A stretch of DNA of 64,000 bases from Bacteroidota bacterium (GTDB lineage Bacteria; Bacteroidota; Bacteroidia; NORP154): the NCBI GenBank assembly GCA_022572355.1, contig JACZWC010000006.1:1-64000 (forward strand). Direction: 5' to 3'. Every line of letters begins with the position of its first letter. Positions within the stretch are counted from its first letter, which is position 1. The translations under genes were made by a program, and so were the position numbers. Positions 17,186-25,952 of the stretch are shown here, piece by piece. Under the pieces are notes generated by a model, which was not told the DNA's origin, did no database searches, and saw only the letters and a program-made list of their open reading frames with translations.

Positions 17186-17833
17186 ATGATAGTAAGTAAA
17201 GATGTGGCTTCAAAAGTAGCAAAATATTTGCTGGATATAAAAGCAGTTAAACTCCAACCTTCTGATCCATTTACCTGGTCTTCTGGAATTTTATCACCCA
17301 TTTACTGCGATAATAGGAAAATTCTCTCGGCACCGTCAATTCGAACGTCCGTTGTCGAAGAAATTACGGGTGTTATTTCCAGACAATTTACTGGTGTTGA
17401 TGCCATTGTAGGCGTAGCAACGGGAGGGATTGCTATTGGTGCTTTGGTAGCGGCCAAGCTTGATTTGCCTTTTGCCTACGTTAGGGCCAAAGTGAAGGAG
17501 CACGGTATGAAGAATGCTATTGAAGGAGAGTTGAATGATGATCAAAGCGTAGTAGTGATAGAAGACCTTATATCGACAGGTGGCAGCAGCCTCGCAGTTG
17601 TGGACACATTGAGAGAAGAGGATATTGTGGTGATGGGCATGGTAGCTATATTTACATATGATTTCCATGAGGCGACTCTTAATTTCAAGTCTCAGGGATG
17701 TAAGTTGTATACGCTCACAAACTATGACACTCTAGTGAATGAAGCGCTGCAAATGAACTATATAAATGAGGGCGATCTTGAAATGCTCGAAAAATGGAGG
17801 AGTGATCCCAAATCAATGGTCGCCAGTTCCTAA
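17186..17833 (+). CDS. pyrE: orotate phosphoribosyltransferase
   Basis: Converts orotate and PRPP to OMP in pyrimidine synthesis. 215 residues from the ATG at 17186. The frame is open 43 codons further upstream, but that region is antisense to the NUDIX gene. Motifs are FTWSSGILSPIYCDNR at the N-terminus, FAYVRAKVKEHG (substrate loop) and the PRPP motif VVVIEDLISTGGSSL. The neighbour is a SRPBCC protein, and pyrR-pyrB lie 3.6 kb downstream with rpsA between. Confidence 0.95.
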   Translation: MIVSKDVASKVAKYLLDIKAVKLQPSDPFTWSSGILSPIYCDNRKILSAPSIRTSVVEEITGVISRQFTGVDAIVGVATGGIAIGALVAAKLDLPFAYVRAKVKEHGMKNAIEGELNDDQSVVVIEDLISTGGSSLAVVDTLREEDIVVMGMVAIFTYDFHEATLNFKSQGCKLYTLTNYDTLVNEALQMNYINEGDLEMLEKWRSDPKSMVASS

Positions 17834-17864
17834 ATTCAAATTTTAATCAAAGAATATTTTAGAC

Positions 17865-18266
17865 ATGACTATAATTGAAAGTGACAAGGCAATTGTCAAC
17901 GCAAAAGCAGAAGATATCTTCACGTTTCTCTGCGACTTTAATAATTTTGAGCGGCTGATGCCCGACCAGGTAAGCGGCTGGGAGTCCACCGAGGATGAGT
18001 GCTTATTTACAATTCAAGGTATGGCAAAAATAGGGATGAAGATCTCTGAGAAAATTGCGAGTACGGAGGTAAAAATTGTATCCACTGATAAATCGCCGTT
18101 TAGATTTGACCTTAACTGTATCATCAAAGACCAGGGAGATAGTACATGCGAAACCCAGATGATTCTTGAAGCTGACCTGAATCCCATGATACAAATGATG
18201 GTAGAAAAACCGCTGGGGAATCTATTCAGCCATATCGTTAGAAAGTTGCAGGCAATACATAAATAG
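17865..18266 (+). CDS. SRPBCC (START-like) family protein
   Basis: 133 residues with the helix-grip pattern of polyketide cyclase/START-like proteins: an N-terminal strand ESDKAIVNAKAEDIFTFLCDFNNFERLMP, antiparallel strands in the middle and a long C-terminal helix NLFSHIVRKLQAI. No catalytic residues can be assigned. It follows pyrE after 31 nt on the same strand and is often found with pyrE in Bacteroidota. A small hydrophobic ligand or a regulatory role is possible. Confidence 0.75.
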   Translation: MTIIESDKAIVNAKAEDIFTFLCDFNNFERLMPDQVSGWESTEDECLFTIQGMAKIGMKISEKIASTEVKIVSTDKSPFRFDLNCIIKDQGDSTCETQMILEADLNPMIQMMVEKPLGNLFSHIVRKLQAIHK

Positions 18267-18326
18267 CTTCCTCAAATCGCTGCTAGATAGCCAGCTCATT
18301 AGCCTAAAATATCTTCATGTTTTATC

Positions 18327-18356
18327 TTGTAATTCCAGAGATAAGTAATACCTTTG
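18327..18356 (+). promoter_or_regulatory. promoter of rpsA (TTG-N19-TACCTTTG)
   Basis: TTG at 18327-18329, 19 nt, then TACCTTTG at 18349-18356, a full match to the Bacteroidota housekeeping consensus. This implies a leader of about 120 nt before the rpsA ATG, with self-complementary stretches (GTTAACCGGTAAC). The leader may carry S1 autoregulation, but that is inference. Confidence 0.75.
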
Positions 18357-18482
18357 CACGCCGAAATTAAATTAGGGGTCTTAGCCAGTTAACCGGTAAC
18401 TGTACACGACTCTGAACTAACTTCTTCCGTTGTACACCGGGTAAATATAGCGGAATACAAACGCGTCAGGGCGCAACATAAG

Positions 18483-21329
18483 ATGACTACAGAGAAACAA
18501 GAAACTCCCATTGACAGCCAAAGGCTTGCCGACGGCACGGAGGAGGCTGTTCTGGATTCTGAAACACAAGCAGTAGCAAAACAAGATCAAGAAAGTACAG
18601 AAACTGCTGATACCACAGACATGTCAGACGACGCGTCATCCGACGTGTCTGACGAAGCTTCAGCGAAGTCTGAAAAAGTTGAAAACAACGTAGATGAAAC
18701 AGCCACCAAAACAGATGGCCAGGAGGATACCGATAACGCCGAATCTAAAGATGAGGTTAAAGAGGAAGGGAAAGAATCAACAAAAGAAACAGTAGAAGAA
18801 GTTGCGGAAGAGTCTGCGGAAGTTGTAGAATCATCCAAAGAGGAAACTACCGAAGCTACAGAAGAATCCGGTGAAGAAGAAACTGTTGAGGAAGTTGCCA
18901 CCGGGGCAGAGTCAAAGAAAGAAGACGAGTCATCATCCGACGTGTCCGTAGAAGCGGTAGCGGAGGAGGAAGCCTCGGCAAAGGAAGAACCCAAAGAAGA
19001 CGAGTCATCTGAACCCATTGCGAAAGATGAGGAATCTAAACCAGAGGTAAAAGAGAAATCTAAAAGTAAAAGTGATCAAGATCAACCAGCAGCGACCAAA
19101 CCAACTGCAAAGGTAAAAGCGCGAAAGATCGAGGATGAACCATTAAAGGATTTTGATTGGACCCAAGTTGACTCTGAGCTTGACGAGTACTCAAAAGGAG
19201 ATCGCGAGAAATTGGAAAAGCTCTATGGCGATTCTCTCAAATCTATAACTGAAGGTGAAGTTGTTGCGGGAACAATCGTTTCCATGAATCAACGTGAGGT
19301 AATTATAAATATTGGCTTTAAGTCTGAAAGTGTCATATCCATCTCGGAATTTAGGTACAACTCCGATCTTAAGGTAGGAGATGAGGTAGACGTATACATT
19401 GAAATACAGGAAGACAAGAATGGCCAGCTCATACTGTCGCATAAGCAGGCAAGAGCATTAATGGCATGGGATAAAGTAAATGCAGCATTAAATACGGATG
19501 AAGTAATTACTGGTTTTGTAAAGTGCAGAACAAAAGGTGGACTGATCGTGGATGTATTTGGTATTGAGGCATTCCTTCCCGGTTCACAAATTGACGTGAA
19601 ACCTGTTAGAGATTACGACATGTATGTCGGAAAAACAATGGAGTTCAGGGTTGTTAAGATCAACAAGGAATTTAAGAATGTGGTAGTTTCTCACAAAGCA
19701 CTCATCGAATCTGAGCTTAAGGAGCAGAGAAAAGGCATTATCGCCAAATTGGAGAAAGGCCAGGTACTCGAGGGAATGGTCAAGAACATCACATCTTACG
19801 GTGTATTCATGGACCTTGGTGGAGTTGATGGACTGGTACATATCACAGACCTATCTTGGGGAAGGATTTCTCATCCAGAAGAGATTGTGAGCCTCGACGA
19901 AAAGTTAAATGTTGTAATCCTCGATTTTGATGAGAACAAGACAAGAATACAACTTGGACTCAAGCAACTCAAGGATCATCCATGGGATTCATTGGATAAA
20001 AACCTTAAACCTGGAGTGAGAATTAAAGGAAAGGTAGTCGTAGTTGCTGACTATGGAGCTTTTGTTGAGATTGCACCTGGAATAGAAGGATTAATACACG
20101 TGTCAGAAATGTCATGGTCGCAGCACTTGAGAAGTGCTCAGGACTTCCTCAAAGTTGGCGATGAGTTAGAGGCAGAGATGCTGACCATAGATAGAGAAGA
20201 GAGAAAGATGTCATTCGGATTGAAACAATTGGTGGCAGATCCCTGGAAAGGTGTAGAGAAAAAATATCCTGTTGGATCCAAACATACTGGTCTGATCAGA
20301 AATTTCACCAATTATGGAATATTTGTTGAATTGGAAGAGGGAGTTGACGGACTTATTCACATCTCAGACCTCTCATGGTCTAAGAAGATCAAGCATCCTT
20401 CTGAATTCGCAAATTTGGGTGATAATATAGAAATTGTAATTCTGGAGCTAGACACGGCAGATAGAAAAGTGAGCCTGGGCCATAAGCAGTTAGAAGAAAA
20501 TCCTTGGGAGGTTTTTGAAACGGTATTTACAGTTGATTCAGTTCATAAAGGCACGCTTACTTCTATCGTTGATAAAGGTGGAATAGTGACACTTCCATAC
20601 GGCGTTGAGGGATTTGTTCCTTCAAGACATTTGACCAAAGAAGATGGATCCAAAGTCGCGTTAGAGGAATCATTAGACTTTAAGGTGCTTGAATTCTCAA
20701 AGGACGGGAAAAGGATTTTGCTTTCCCATATGGACACTTATTCCGGATCATCGGGTGGGAGACAGGATAGAAAACCAGATAAAAGGAGCAAAGGAAAGTC
20801 AATCCGAAAGGCAGTAAAGGAAGTCAGAGATAGTTTGGAAAAAACAACCTTAGGTGACCTTGATGCACTGTCTTCATTGAAAAGTGAAATGGAAAGTGGT
20901 ACGACCGCAAGTACTGAGGAGAAGGCAGCAGAGGATCCGCCAACTAGCGTAGCAGAAGAGGTTAAAGAGCAGCCAGCTGAGGCGTCCGATGACGAGTCAT
21001 CCGACAAGTCAGACGACGTGTCTGACGTAGCTTCAGCGAAGTCAGAAGCTTCAGCAAAGTCTGAAGCAGAAGCGAAGGATGAAGCTTCCGAGGAAACGAA
21101 GTCGGAAGAAGCACCGGTTGAAGAAAAGGAAAAAAAGGAGCAGGTTAAAGAAGAGCAACCCACTGATGAGGCTGCGGTAGAGGAAGAGGTGAGTGAAGAA
21201 CCAGCTAAAGATGAAGCTGATGCTAACGAATCTGATGGAGCTGAAGAAGTGGTTGAAGACGAGAGTAAAGAGGAAGATCCAACGGATATTGAATCAAATG
21301 AAACCGATTCGGATAAAGACAACAAGTAA
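18483..21329 (+). CDS. rpsA: ribosomal protein S1 with long acidic N- and C-terminal extensions
   Basis: 948 residues. Six S1 RNA-binding repeats start at about residues 256, 338, 425, 510, 596 and 683, each with the G-x-F/I-V-x-L core. Repeats 3-5 carry DGLVHITDLSW-like ends. The core alone is the size of a normal S1 (about 560 residues). It is preceded by ~215 and followed by ~165 residues of low-complexity Glu/Ser/Lys/Asp/Ala. The two tails share near-identical DNA, for example GTGTCTGACG(A/T)AGCTTCAGCGAAGTC near 18643 and 21017. S1 helps mRNA unwinding on the 30S subunit. The role of the tails is unknown, and long antisense readings in them are composition artefacts. Own promoter at 18327, terminator at 21356. 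Confidence 0.93.
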   Translation: MTTEKQETPIDSQRLADGTEEAVLDSETQAVAKQDQESTETADTTDMSDDASSDVSDEASAKSEKVENNVDETATKTDGQEDTDNAESKDEVKEEGKESTKETVEEVAEESAEVVESSKEETTEATEESGEEETVEEVATGAESKKEDESSSDVSVEAVAEEEASAKEEPKEDESSEPIAKDEESKPEVKEKSKSKSDQDQPAATKPTAKVKARKIEDEPLKDFDWTQVDSELDEYSKGDREKLEKLYGDSLKSITEGEVVAGTIVSMNQREVIINIGFKSESVISISEFRYNSDLKVGDEVDVYIEIQEDKNGQLILSHKQARALMAWDKVNAALNTDEVITGFVKCRTKGGLIVDVFGIEAFLPGSQIDVKPVRDYDMYVGKTMEFRVVKINKEFKNVVVSHKALIESELKEQRKGIIAKLEKGQVLEGMVKNITSYGVFMDLGGVDGLVHITDLSWGRISHPEEIVSLDEKLNVVILDFDENKTRIQLGLKQLKDHPWDSLDKNLKPGVRIKGKVVVVADYGAFVEIAPGIEGLIHVSEMSWSQHLRSAQDFLKVGDELEAEMLTIDREERKMSFGLKQLVADPWKGVEKKYPVGSKHTGLIRNFTNYGIFVELEEGVDGLIHISDLSWSKKIKHPSEFANLGDNIEIVILELDTADRKVSLGHKQLEENPWEVFETVFTVDSVHKGTLTSIVDKGGIVTLPYGVEGFVPSRHLTKEDGSKVALEESLDFKVLEFSKDGKRILLSHMDTYSGSSGGRQDRKPDKRSKGKSIRKAVKEVRDSLEKTTLGDLDALSSLKSEMESGTTASTEEKAAEDPPTSVAEEVKEQPAEASDDESSDKSDDVSDVASAKSEASAKSEAEAKDEASEETKSEEAPVEEKEKKEQVKEEQPTDEAAVEEEVSEEPAKDEADANESDGAEEVVEDESKEEDPTDIESNETDSDKDNK

Positions 21330-21353
21330 AATGAACAAAAAACTCATTTTAAA

Positions 21354-21381
21354 AAGTCCCGTTACACCGGGACTTTTTTTT
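21354..21381 (+). terminator. intrinsic terminator of rpsA
   Basis: AAGTCCCG and CGGGACTT pair around a TTACAC loop, followed by a run of eight T. It sits 25 nt after the rpsA stop and separates it from pyrR. Confidence 0.92.
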
Positions 21382-21458
21382 GACACAAGCTTTTTTAAAA
21401 GTAATATTTTGAACAATTTTACCGTGATTACTTACTGTATTCACAACGTAATAATCAG

Positions 21459-21998
21459 ATGAATCGGCGTAGCATATTAAACGAGAAAAGTTTTGAGCTC
21501 ACCATTAACCGGCTGTGCTACGAGTTGATAGAAAATCACAACGATTTTTCTAATACTGCCCTAATAGGTTTACAACCGCGGGGAGCGAATCTGGCGGAGA
21601 GGATTGGAAGCAAACTGCACGAGATTTTAGGCTCAAAAGAAATTCTTCATGGCAATATTGATGTCACCTTCTATAGAGATGATTTCAGGAGGAGAGAAAA
21701 CCCGATTGTGCCCCAGACTACCAGTATGAATTTTATTGTTGAAGATAAAACCGTGATACTGATAGATGATGTGCTCTATACGGGAAGAACAGTGCGTGCA
21801 GGATTGGATGAAATATTGGCTTATGGACGCCCCAGGTCAGTTGAATTACTTGTATTAATAGATCGACGTTTTTCCAGACAATTACCCATTGAGCCTAACT
21901 ATGTGGGCAAAACAGTTGATACGGTAGAAACACAGAAAGTGCGGGTAGAGTGGGAAGAAATTGATGGCAAGGACCAGGTTTATTTAGAAACGGAATAA
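21459..21998 (+). CDS. pyrR: PyrR: pyrimidine operon regulator / uracil phosphoribosyltransferase
   Basis: 179 residues. PRTase fold with the PRPP motif VILIDDVLYTGRTVRA (about 107-122). PyrR-specific features include ALIGLQPRGANLAERI near the N-terminus and DVTFYRDDFRRR. In Firmicutes PyrR binds pyr mRNA and attenuates transcription; whether it does so here is unknown. pyrB starts 11 nt after its stop, so they form one unit. No clear PyrR anti-antiterminator was recognised in the 77 nt between the rpsA terminator and pyrR. Confidence 0.92.
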   Translation: MNRRSILNEKSFELTINRLCYELIENHNDFSNTALIGLQPRGANLAERIGSKLHEILGSKEILHGNIDVTFYRDDFRRRENPIVPQTTSMNFIVEDKTVILIDDVLYTGRTVRAGLDEILAYGRPRSVELLVLIDRRFSRQLPIEPNYVGKTVDTVETQKVRVEWEEIDGKDQVYLETE

Positions 21999-22009
21999 GA
22001 GTAATGTAA

Positions 22010-22966
22010 ATGGAAGATAGAATAGCTCTAAAAAAACACCTAAGCACCAAACATCTGCTGGGAATCAAGAACATTACCACAGATGACATTAACCTGATAT
22101 TCACCACAGCGGATAATTTTAAGGAGGTGCTTAACAGGCCTATAAAAAAGGTACCCTCTTTGAGAGATATCACTGTTGCCAACCTCTTCTTCGAGAATTC
22201 TACCAGAACCCGAATATCATTTGAGTTAGCTGAAAAACGATTGAGTGCAGATGTTGTTAATTTTTCAGCTTCCACATCTGCCCTGAAAAAGGGTGAAACC
22301 CTGGTTGATACGGTAAATAATATATTGGCCATGAAAGTGGACATGGTAGTAATGCGTCATCCAAATCCAGGTGCTTGTGTTTACCTCTCTAAGCATATTG
22401 ACGTGAACATCATCAATGCCGGAGATGGAGCGCATGAGCATCCTACACAAGCTCTGCTGGATGCCTATTCTATCAGAGAAAAGTTGGGTGATGTAAAAGG
22501 AAAGAAAGTCGTCATCGTTGGAGATATTCTACACTCCAGAGTAGCGCTTTCCAACATATTCTGCCTTCAAAAGCTTGGAGCAGAAGTTATGGTATGTGGC
22601 CCTACTACCTTAATGCCCAGACACATTGGCTCATTGGGCGTTAATGTTGGGCATAACCTGAAAGAGGCGCTGGAATGGTGCGATGTAGCCAATATGCTGC
22701 GAATACAGCTTGAGAGGCAAGAAATCAAGTATTTCCCGTCCCTGAGGGAATATACCATGATGTTTGGCTTGAATAAGGAGATATTAGACTCACTGAGTAA
22801 GAAAATCACCATAATGCACCCAGGACCGATAAACAGGGGTGTTGAAATTACCAGCGATGTAGCGGATTCGGATCAATCTATTATTCTCAATCAGGTGGAA
22901 AATGGAGTAGCGATAAGAATGGCTATACTTTATTTGTTAGCAGGTAAGATTGAGAAGAGTGCATAG
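22010..22966 (+). CDS. pyrB: aspartate carbamoyltransferase catalytic subunit
   Basis: Condenses carbamoyl phosphate and aspartate. 318 residues. Carbamoyl-phosphate site FENSTRTRISFELAEKR (about 62-78), then HPNPGA, HPTQALLDAYSI (about 143-154) and the C-terminal MHPGPINRGVEI. The length and the absence of a pyrI partner fit the PyrR-linked class. Follows pyrR closely. Confidence 0.95.
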   Translation: MEDRIALKKHLSTKHLLGIKNITTDDINLIFTTADNFKEVLNRPIKKVPSLRDITVANLFFENSTRTRISFELAEKRLSADVVNFSASTSALKKGETLVDTVNNILAMKVDMVVMRHPNPGACVYLSKHIDVNIINAGDGAHEHPTQALLDAYSIREKLGDVKGKKVVIVGDILHSRVALSNIFCLQKLGAEVMVCGPTTLMPRHIGSLGVNVGHNLKEALEWCDVANMLRIQLERQEIKYFPSLREYTMMFGLNKEILDSLSKKITIMHPGPINRGVEITSDVADSDQSIILNQVENGVAIRMAILYLLAGKIEKSA

Positions 22967-23005
22967 AGGAATAAATTACTGAATAGAGGGCAGAGTATAT
23001 TTTCG

Positions 23006-23013
23006 TACATTTG
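23006..23013 (+). promoter_or_regulatory. -7 element (TACATTTG)
   Basis: TACATTTG matches TAnnTTTG 40 nt upstream of the ATG at 23053 of the STAS gene and just after pyrB. No convincing TTG at -33. Confidence 0.45.
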
Positions 23014-23052
23014 CTAACCAAATAATTGGAAATTTCAATAAAGACCTTGGTC

Positions 23053-23433
23053 ATGGAGAATTTTACAGTCGATAAACAAGATCGCTATACATTGGTGACT
23101 GTACATGTTGAGAAACTTGATAGCCGTGTTTCGCCAGCTTTGAAATCTGAGTTGGTACTTATTAATAGTGGAGGAGAGAAGAACATTATCATGAACCTGG
23201 AGGAATGCAGATATTGTGATTCCTCTGGATTGAGCGCGGTGTTGATAGGCAACAGAATATGTAATGAGAATTCTGGAACTTTTGTGCTCTCTGGATTGCA
23301 GGAATCAGTGCAAAAACTCATTTCCATTTCTCAGCTGGATACCGTTCTTACTATTGCCCCTACGGTTGAAGAGGCAATTCAACTTGTCTATATGGGCGAC
23401 TTGGAAAAGGATATCAATAGCGGCAAGGAATAA
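23053..23433 (+). CDS. STAS-domain anti-sigma factor antagonist-like protein
   Basis: 126 residues from the ATG at 23053; a TTG 27 nt upstream is possible but less likely. Single STAS domain with the SpoIIAA-type signature: IMNLEECRYCDSSGLSAVLIGNRI (Asp-Ser-Ser-Gly at about 62-65). The first Ser of DSSG is where such proteins are phosphorylated by a cognate HPK kinase. No kinase or phosphatase partner is in the window. The last 25 residues are acidic. Role inferred: partner-switching regulation or membrane/lipid transport. Confidence 0.82.
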   Translation: MENFTVDKQDRYTLVTVHVEKLDSRVSPALKSELVLINSGGEKNIIMNLEECRYCDSSGLSAVLIGNRICNENSGTFVLSGLQESVQKLISISQLDTVLTIAPTVEEAIQLVYMGDLEKDINSGKE

Positions 23434-23468
23434 TTTCTATCCGTTTTTCCCAGAATATTTTAAGTAAG

Positions 23469-24347
23469 ATGCGCTTCAAATTCACTTACGTGAATGTTGT
23501 TTTAACAGTGCTTCTCTGTGTTTCTCAAATCTCTTCAAACGGTCAAACCGGTACCCTCCAAATTCTTTCGTGGAATGTTCAGTTACTTCCCGCAATTGTC
23601 TTTTATAAAGGGCAAATGAAACGGGCGCCGCTGATTGTGAACCAATTAAAGGATTCGAGCTATGATATTATCGTTTTTCAGGAAGCTTTTCACAAAAAGG
23701 CAAGAAAATTGCTTTGGAAAGGGCTGAATGAAAGCTTTCCCTATCAATTGGAACCTGGTAAGGGTGGATTCTTGAAGTTTAACAGTGGAGTTTGGATAAT
23801 TAGCAAGCTAAAGCCGGAGAGAACCGATAATGTTAAATTTACAAAATGCAGGATACCTCTTGCAGATTGCAGGGCGAATAAAGGAGCATCTTTTGTAGAG
23901 GTGGTGAAAGATGGTCAGAAAGTTCAGATATTTGCCACCCACGTACAGGCCAAAGAAGGAGAGAAGTATCAACAAACAAGAAATACGCAGTTTCAGGAAA
24001 TGAAAGACCAGCTGATTGAACAGTATAAGGAAGATAAGGTCCCCCAGATAGTTTTGGGTGATTTGAACACGGCCAAATCAAAAACTGAAGATTATTCAAA
24101 AATGCTCGTTATCTTAGGTGCTGAAGATGGAAAACTGGAAGGGGAGCAGCAATTTACCTATAACGGAATCCTCAATGATATGGGAGGTTCGCAGGACAAA
24201 AAGGTGATTGATTATATACTTATTAATAAAAGGGGAAACCCCAATGTTCAATTATCCCGGAGAGTGAAAATATTCCAGGAACAATGGAGTAAAAAAAATA
24301 GTGATCTTTCAGATCACTATGCGGTTGAATGTAAACTGATTTTTTAA
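23469..24347 (+). CDS. secreted endonuclease/exonuclease/phosphatase-family enzyme, sphingomyelinase-like
   Basis: 292 residues with a signal peptide ending near SSNGQ (about 26). The EEP fold motifs are in order: ILSWNVQLLP (N-term), IVFQEAF (metal-binding Glu), FNSGVWIISK, FATHVQA (catalytic His), LGDLNT, DYILI and the final SDHYAVE (catalytic Asp-His). The order LLP...RAPLI...QEAF...GV-IISK...KGA-FVEV...THVQA matches bacterial neutral sphingomyelinases rather than nucleases, which I infer from pattern only. It starts 35 nt after the STAS gene and is followed 1 nt later by the next secreted gene. Confidence 0.78.
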   Translation: MRFKFTYVNVVLTVLLCVSQISSNGQTGTLQILSWNVQLLPAIVFYKGQMKRAPLIVNQLKDSSYDIIVFQEAFHKKARKLLWKGLNESFPYQLEPGKGGFLKFNSGVWIISKLKPERTDNVKFTKCRIPLADCRANKGASFVEVVKDGQKVQIFATHVQAKEGEKYQQTRNTQFQEMKDQLIEQYKEDKVPQIVLGDLNTAKSKTEDYSKMLVILGAEDGKLEGEQQFTYNGILNDMGGSQDKKVIDYILINKRGNPNVQLSRRVKIFQEQWSKKNSDLSDHYAVECKLIF

Positions 24348-24348
24348 A

Positions 24349-25206
24349 ATGATAAGAAATAACCTATTCAGTATCCTGTTGATTCTGTCAATATCAACAA
24401 CAAGTGCTTACGGTCAATCGACAATGAGTTGTAAGCAAATTGTCGACAAAATGCTCTATAAGATTGATCAGGGTAAAACATTCCGTTATGATCTGGTACA
24501 AAAAGAACGGAAAAGTGGCAAAATGACGGAAGCTTCGCAGAGCGTTAAATTGAATGTTTCACCCTATAAATTATATATAAAAAATCACAAACCCAATGAC
24601 GGGGCAGAGGTGCTTTGGGTGACAGGTAAGAACAACGGAAAGTGCCTAGTTAATCCAAATTCCTTCCCTTTTTTCAATATAAATCTCGACCCTTATGGTT
24701 CGTTGTTACGAAGAGATCAGCATCACACTGTTTTTGAATCAGGTTTTACCTTCTTTGCAAAGATCATCCGGGGTGCCCTTGTGAAGGCAGGAGTGGACTT
24801 TGAGAAATATTTCAAATATGAGGGGGACTTGGTTTGGAGCGGTAGAAAATGCTATAAAATCGTAATTGATTATGACGAATGGAAGTATGTTCCTTATACT
24901 GTGCTTCAAGGAGAAGATCTGAACGATATAGGCAAAAAACAAATGGTTAGTGAGTATATGATCTTGCATGCCAATGACAAAGTCGACGATTATGACGATG
25001 TTAAAGCGGGACAGGAAATTCAAATTCCTATCCTGTATGCCAAGCGCACTATTTTGTATATTGATAAGCAGTATTTTTTACCTATCAGGCAGGAGATGTA
25101 CGATGATAAGGGTTTGTTCGAGATTTATGAATTTCATAATTTAAGGGTGAACACAACAATTTTAGAAGAAGAGTTTACCGAAGACTACAAGGATTACGAC
25201 TTTTAA
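24349..25206 (+). CDS. exported protein, probable DUF1571 family
   Basis: 285 residues with a signal peptide ending at SAYGQ (about 23). The remainder is beta-rich with KMLYKIDQGKTFRYDLVQKERKSGK, EVLWVTGKNNGK and an ending FYEFHNLRVN-like strand. This resembles LolA/LolB-like half-barrel proteins and the DUF1571 family. The role could be lipid or lipoprotein handling, but this is inference from fold-like pattern. It begins 1 nt after the stop of the sphingomyelinase-like gene, so the two are probably co-expressed. Confidence 0.6.
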   Translation: MIRNNLFSILLILSISTTSAYGQSTMSCKQIVDKMLYKIDQGKTFRYDLVQKERKSGKMTEASQSVKLNVSPYKLYIKNHKPNDGAEVLWVTGKNNGKCLVNPNSFPFFNINLDPYGSLLRRDQHHTVFESGFTFFAKIIRGALVKAGVDFEKYFKYEGDLVWSGRKCYKIVIDYDEWKYVPYTVLQGEDLNDIGKKQMVSEYMILHANDKVDDYDDVKAGQEIQIPILYAKRTILYIDKQYFLPIRQEMYDDKGLFEIYEFHNLRVNTTILEEEFTEDYKDYDF

Positions 25207-25225
25207 GCAACGCGTTATATATTCA

Positions 25226-25233
25226 TATATTTG
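25226..25233 (+). promoter_or_regulatory. -7 element (TATATTTG)
   Basis: TATATTTG matches TAnnTTTG 27 nt upstream of the DUF962 gene. Confidence 0.45.
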
Positions 25234-25259
25234 TTAATCAAATCTACAACCCTAAACTT

Positions 25260-25733
25260 ATGAGAAATATCCAAGAATGGTTAGATGCATATGGTGAAAG
25301 TCACCAAAACCCAACCAACAAAGCGGTTCATTGGATCTGTGTCCCCGCCATATTCATCAGTATCGTTGGACTTATTTGGTCCATTCCTTTTCCTTTTATA
25401 AAGCTGGATTTGATTGGCCTGCCCATTAACTGGGCAATGATGGTGCTGGCATTGGTATTTATCTATTACATGTCGCTCTCATTTCGATTGTCAATTGGCA
25501 TGTTGTTATGGGGTGTGTTCTGTTTATGGCTCTGCGGGGTCATGGAAACAGCGATACCACTTCCACTGTGGGCTACTAGTCTTATCATATTCACCGTAGC
25601 TTGGATTGGCCAGTTCTGGGGACATAAAGTGGAAGGCAAAAAACCATCCTTATTCGAAGATATTCAATTCTTGATGATAGGCCCTGCATGGCTTATGCAC
25701 TTCATTTACAAGAAGCTGGGAATCGGATATTAG
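25260..25733 (+). CDS. DUF962/Mpo1-like membrane protein
   Basis: 157 residues with about four membrane helices. The family opening is clear: WLDAYGESHQNPTNKAVHWICVPA. Further His residues lie at GQFWGHKVEGKKPSL and LMHFIYKK. In yeast Mpo1 the conserved histidines bind iron and the enzyme alpha-oxidises 2-hydroxy fatty acids derived from phytosphingosine. Whether this bacterial homologue does so is unknown, though it sits 2 kb from the sphingomyelinase-like gene and 11 kb from the ceramidase cluster. Confidence 0.8.
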   Translation: MRNIQEWLDAYGESHQNPTNKAVHWICVPAIFISIVGLIWSIPFPFIKLDLIGLPINWAMMVLALVFIYYMSLSFRLSIGMLLWGVFCLWLCGVMETAIPLPLWATSLIIFTVAWIGQFWGHKVEGKKPSLFEDIQFLMIGPAWLMHFIYKKLGIGY

Positions 25734-25952
25734 TATTTTAAGAACAATAGAACAGAAGAACGCTGGAACAATCGAATGAAGAAATTTATTTTGACACAGA
25801 GTAGAATCACTTCATAATTCGTCATTCAAATGTTCACTTGTTCTGAGTTTAAAAGCAAAAAACTATATATGCGACTTGAATTCGCTTTTGAATCTTTGGG
25901 CCTTTAGCGAACAGTAGCTTAATTTATATCCTCTTGAAAGGGAATTATTGAA

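Noticed and set aside
18587..19018. Antisense Ser/Val/Asp-rich reading frame in the 5' part of rpsA, and a similar one at 20738-21325
   Set aside because: Both are the complement of Glu/Ser-rich low-complexity codons. No start signal or family, and the sense strand encodes a clear S1 protein.
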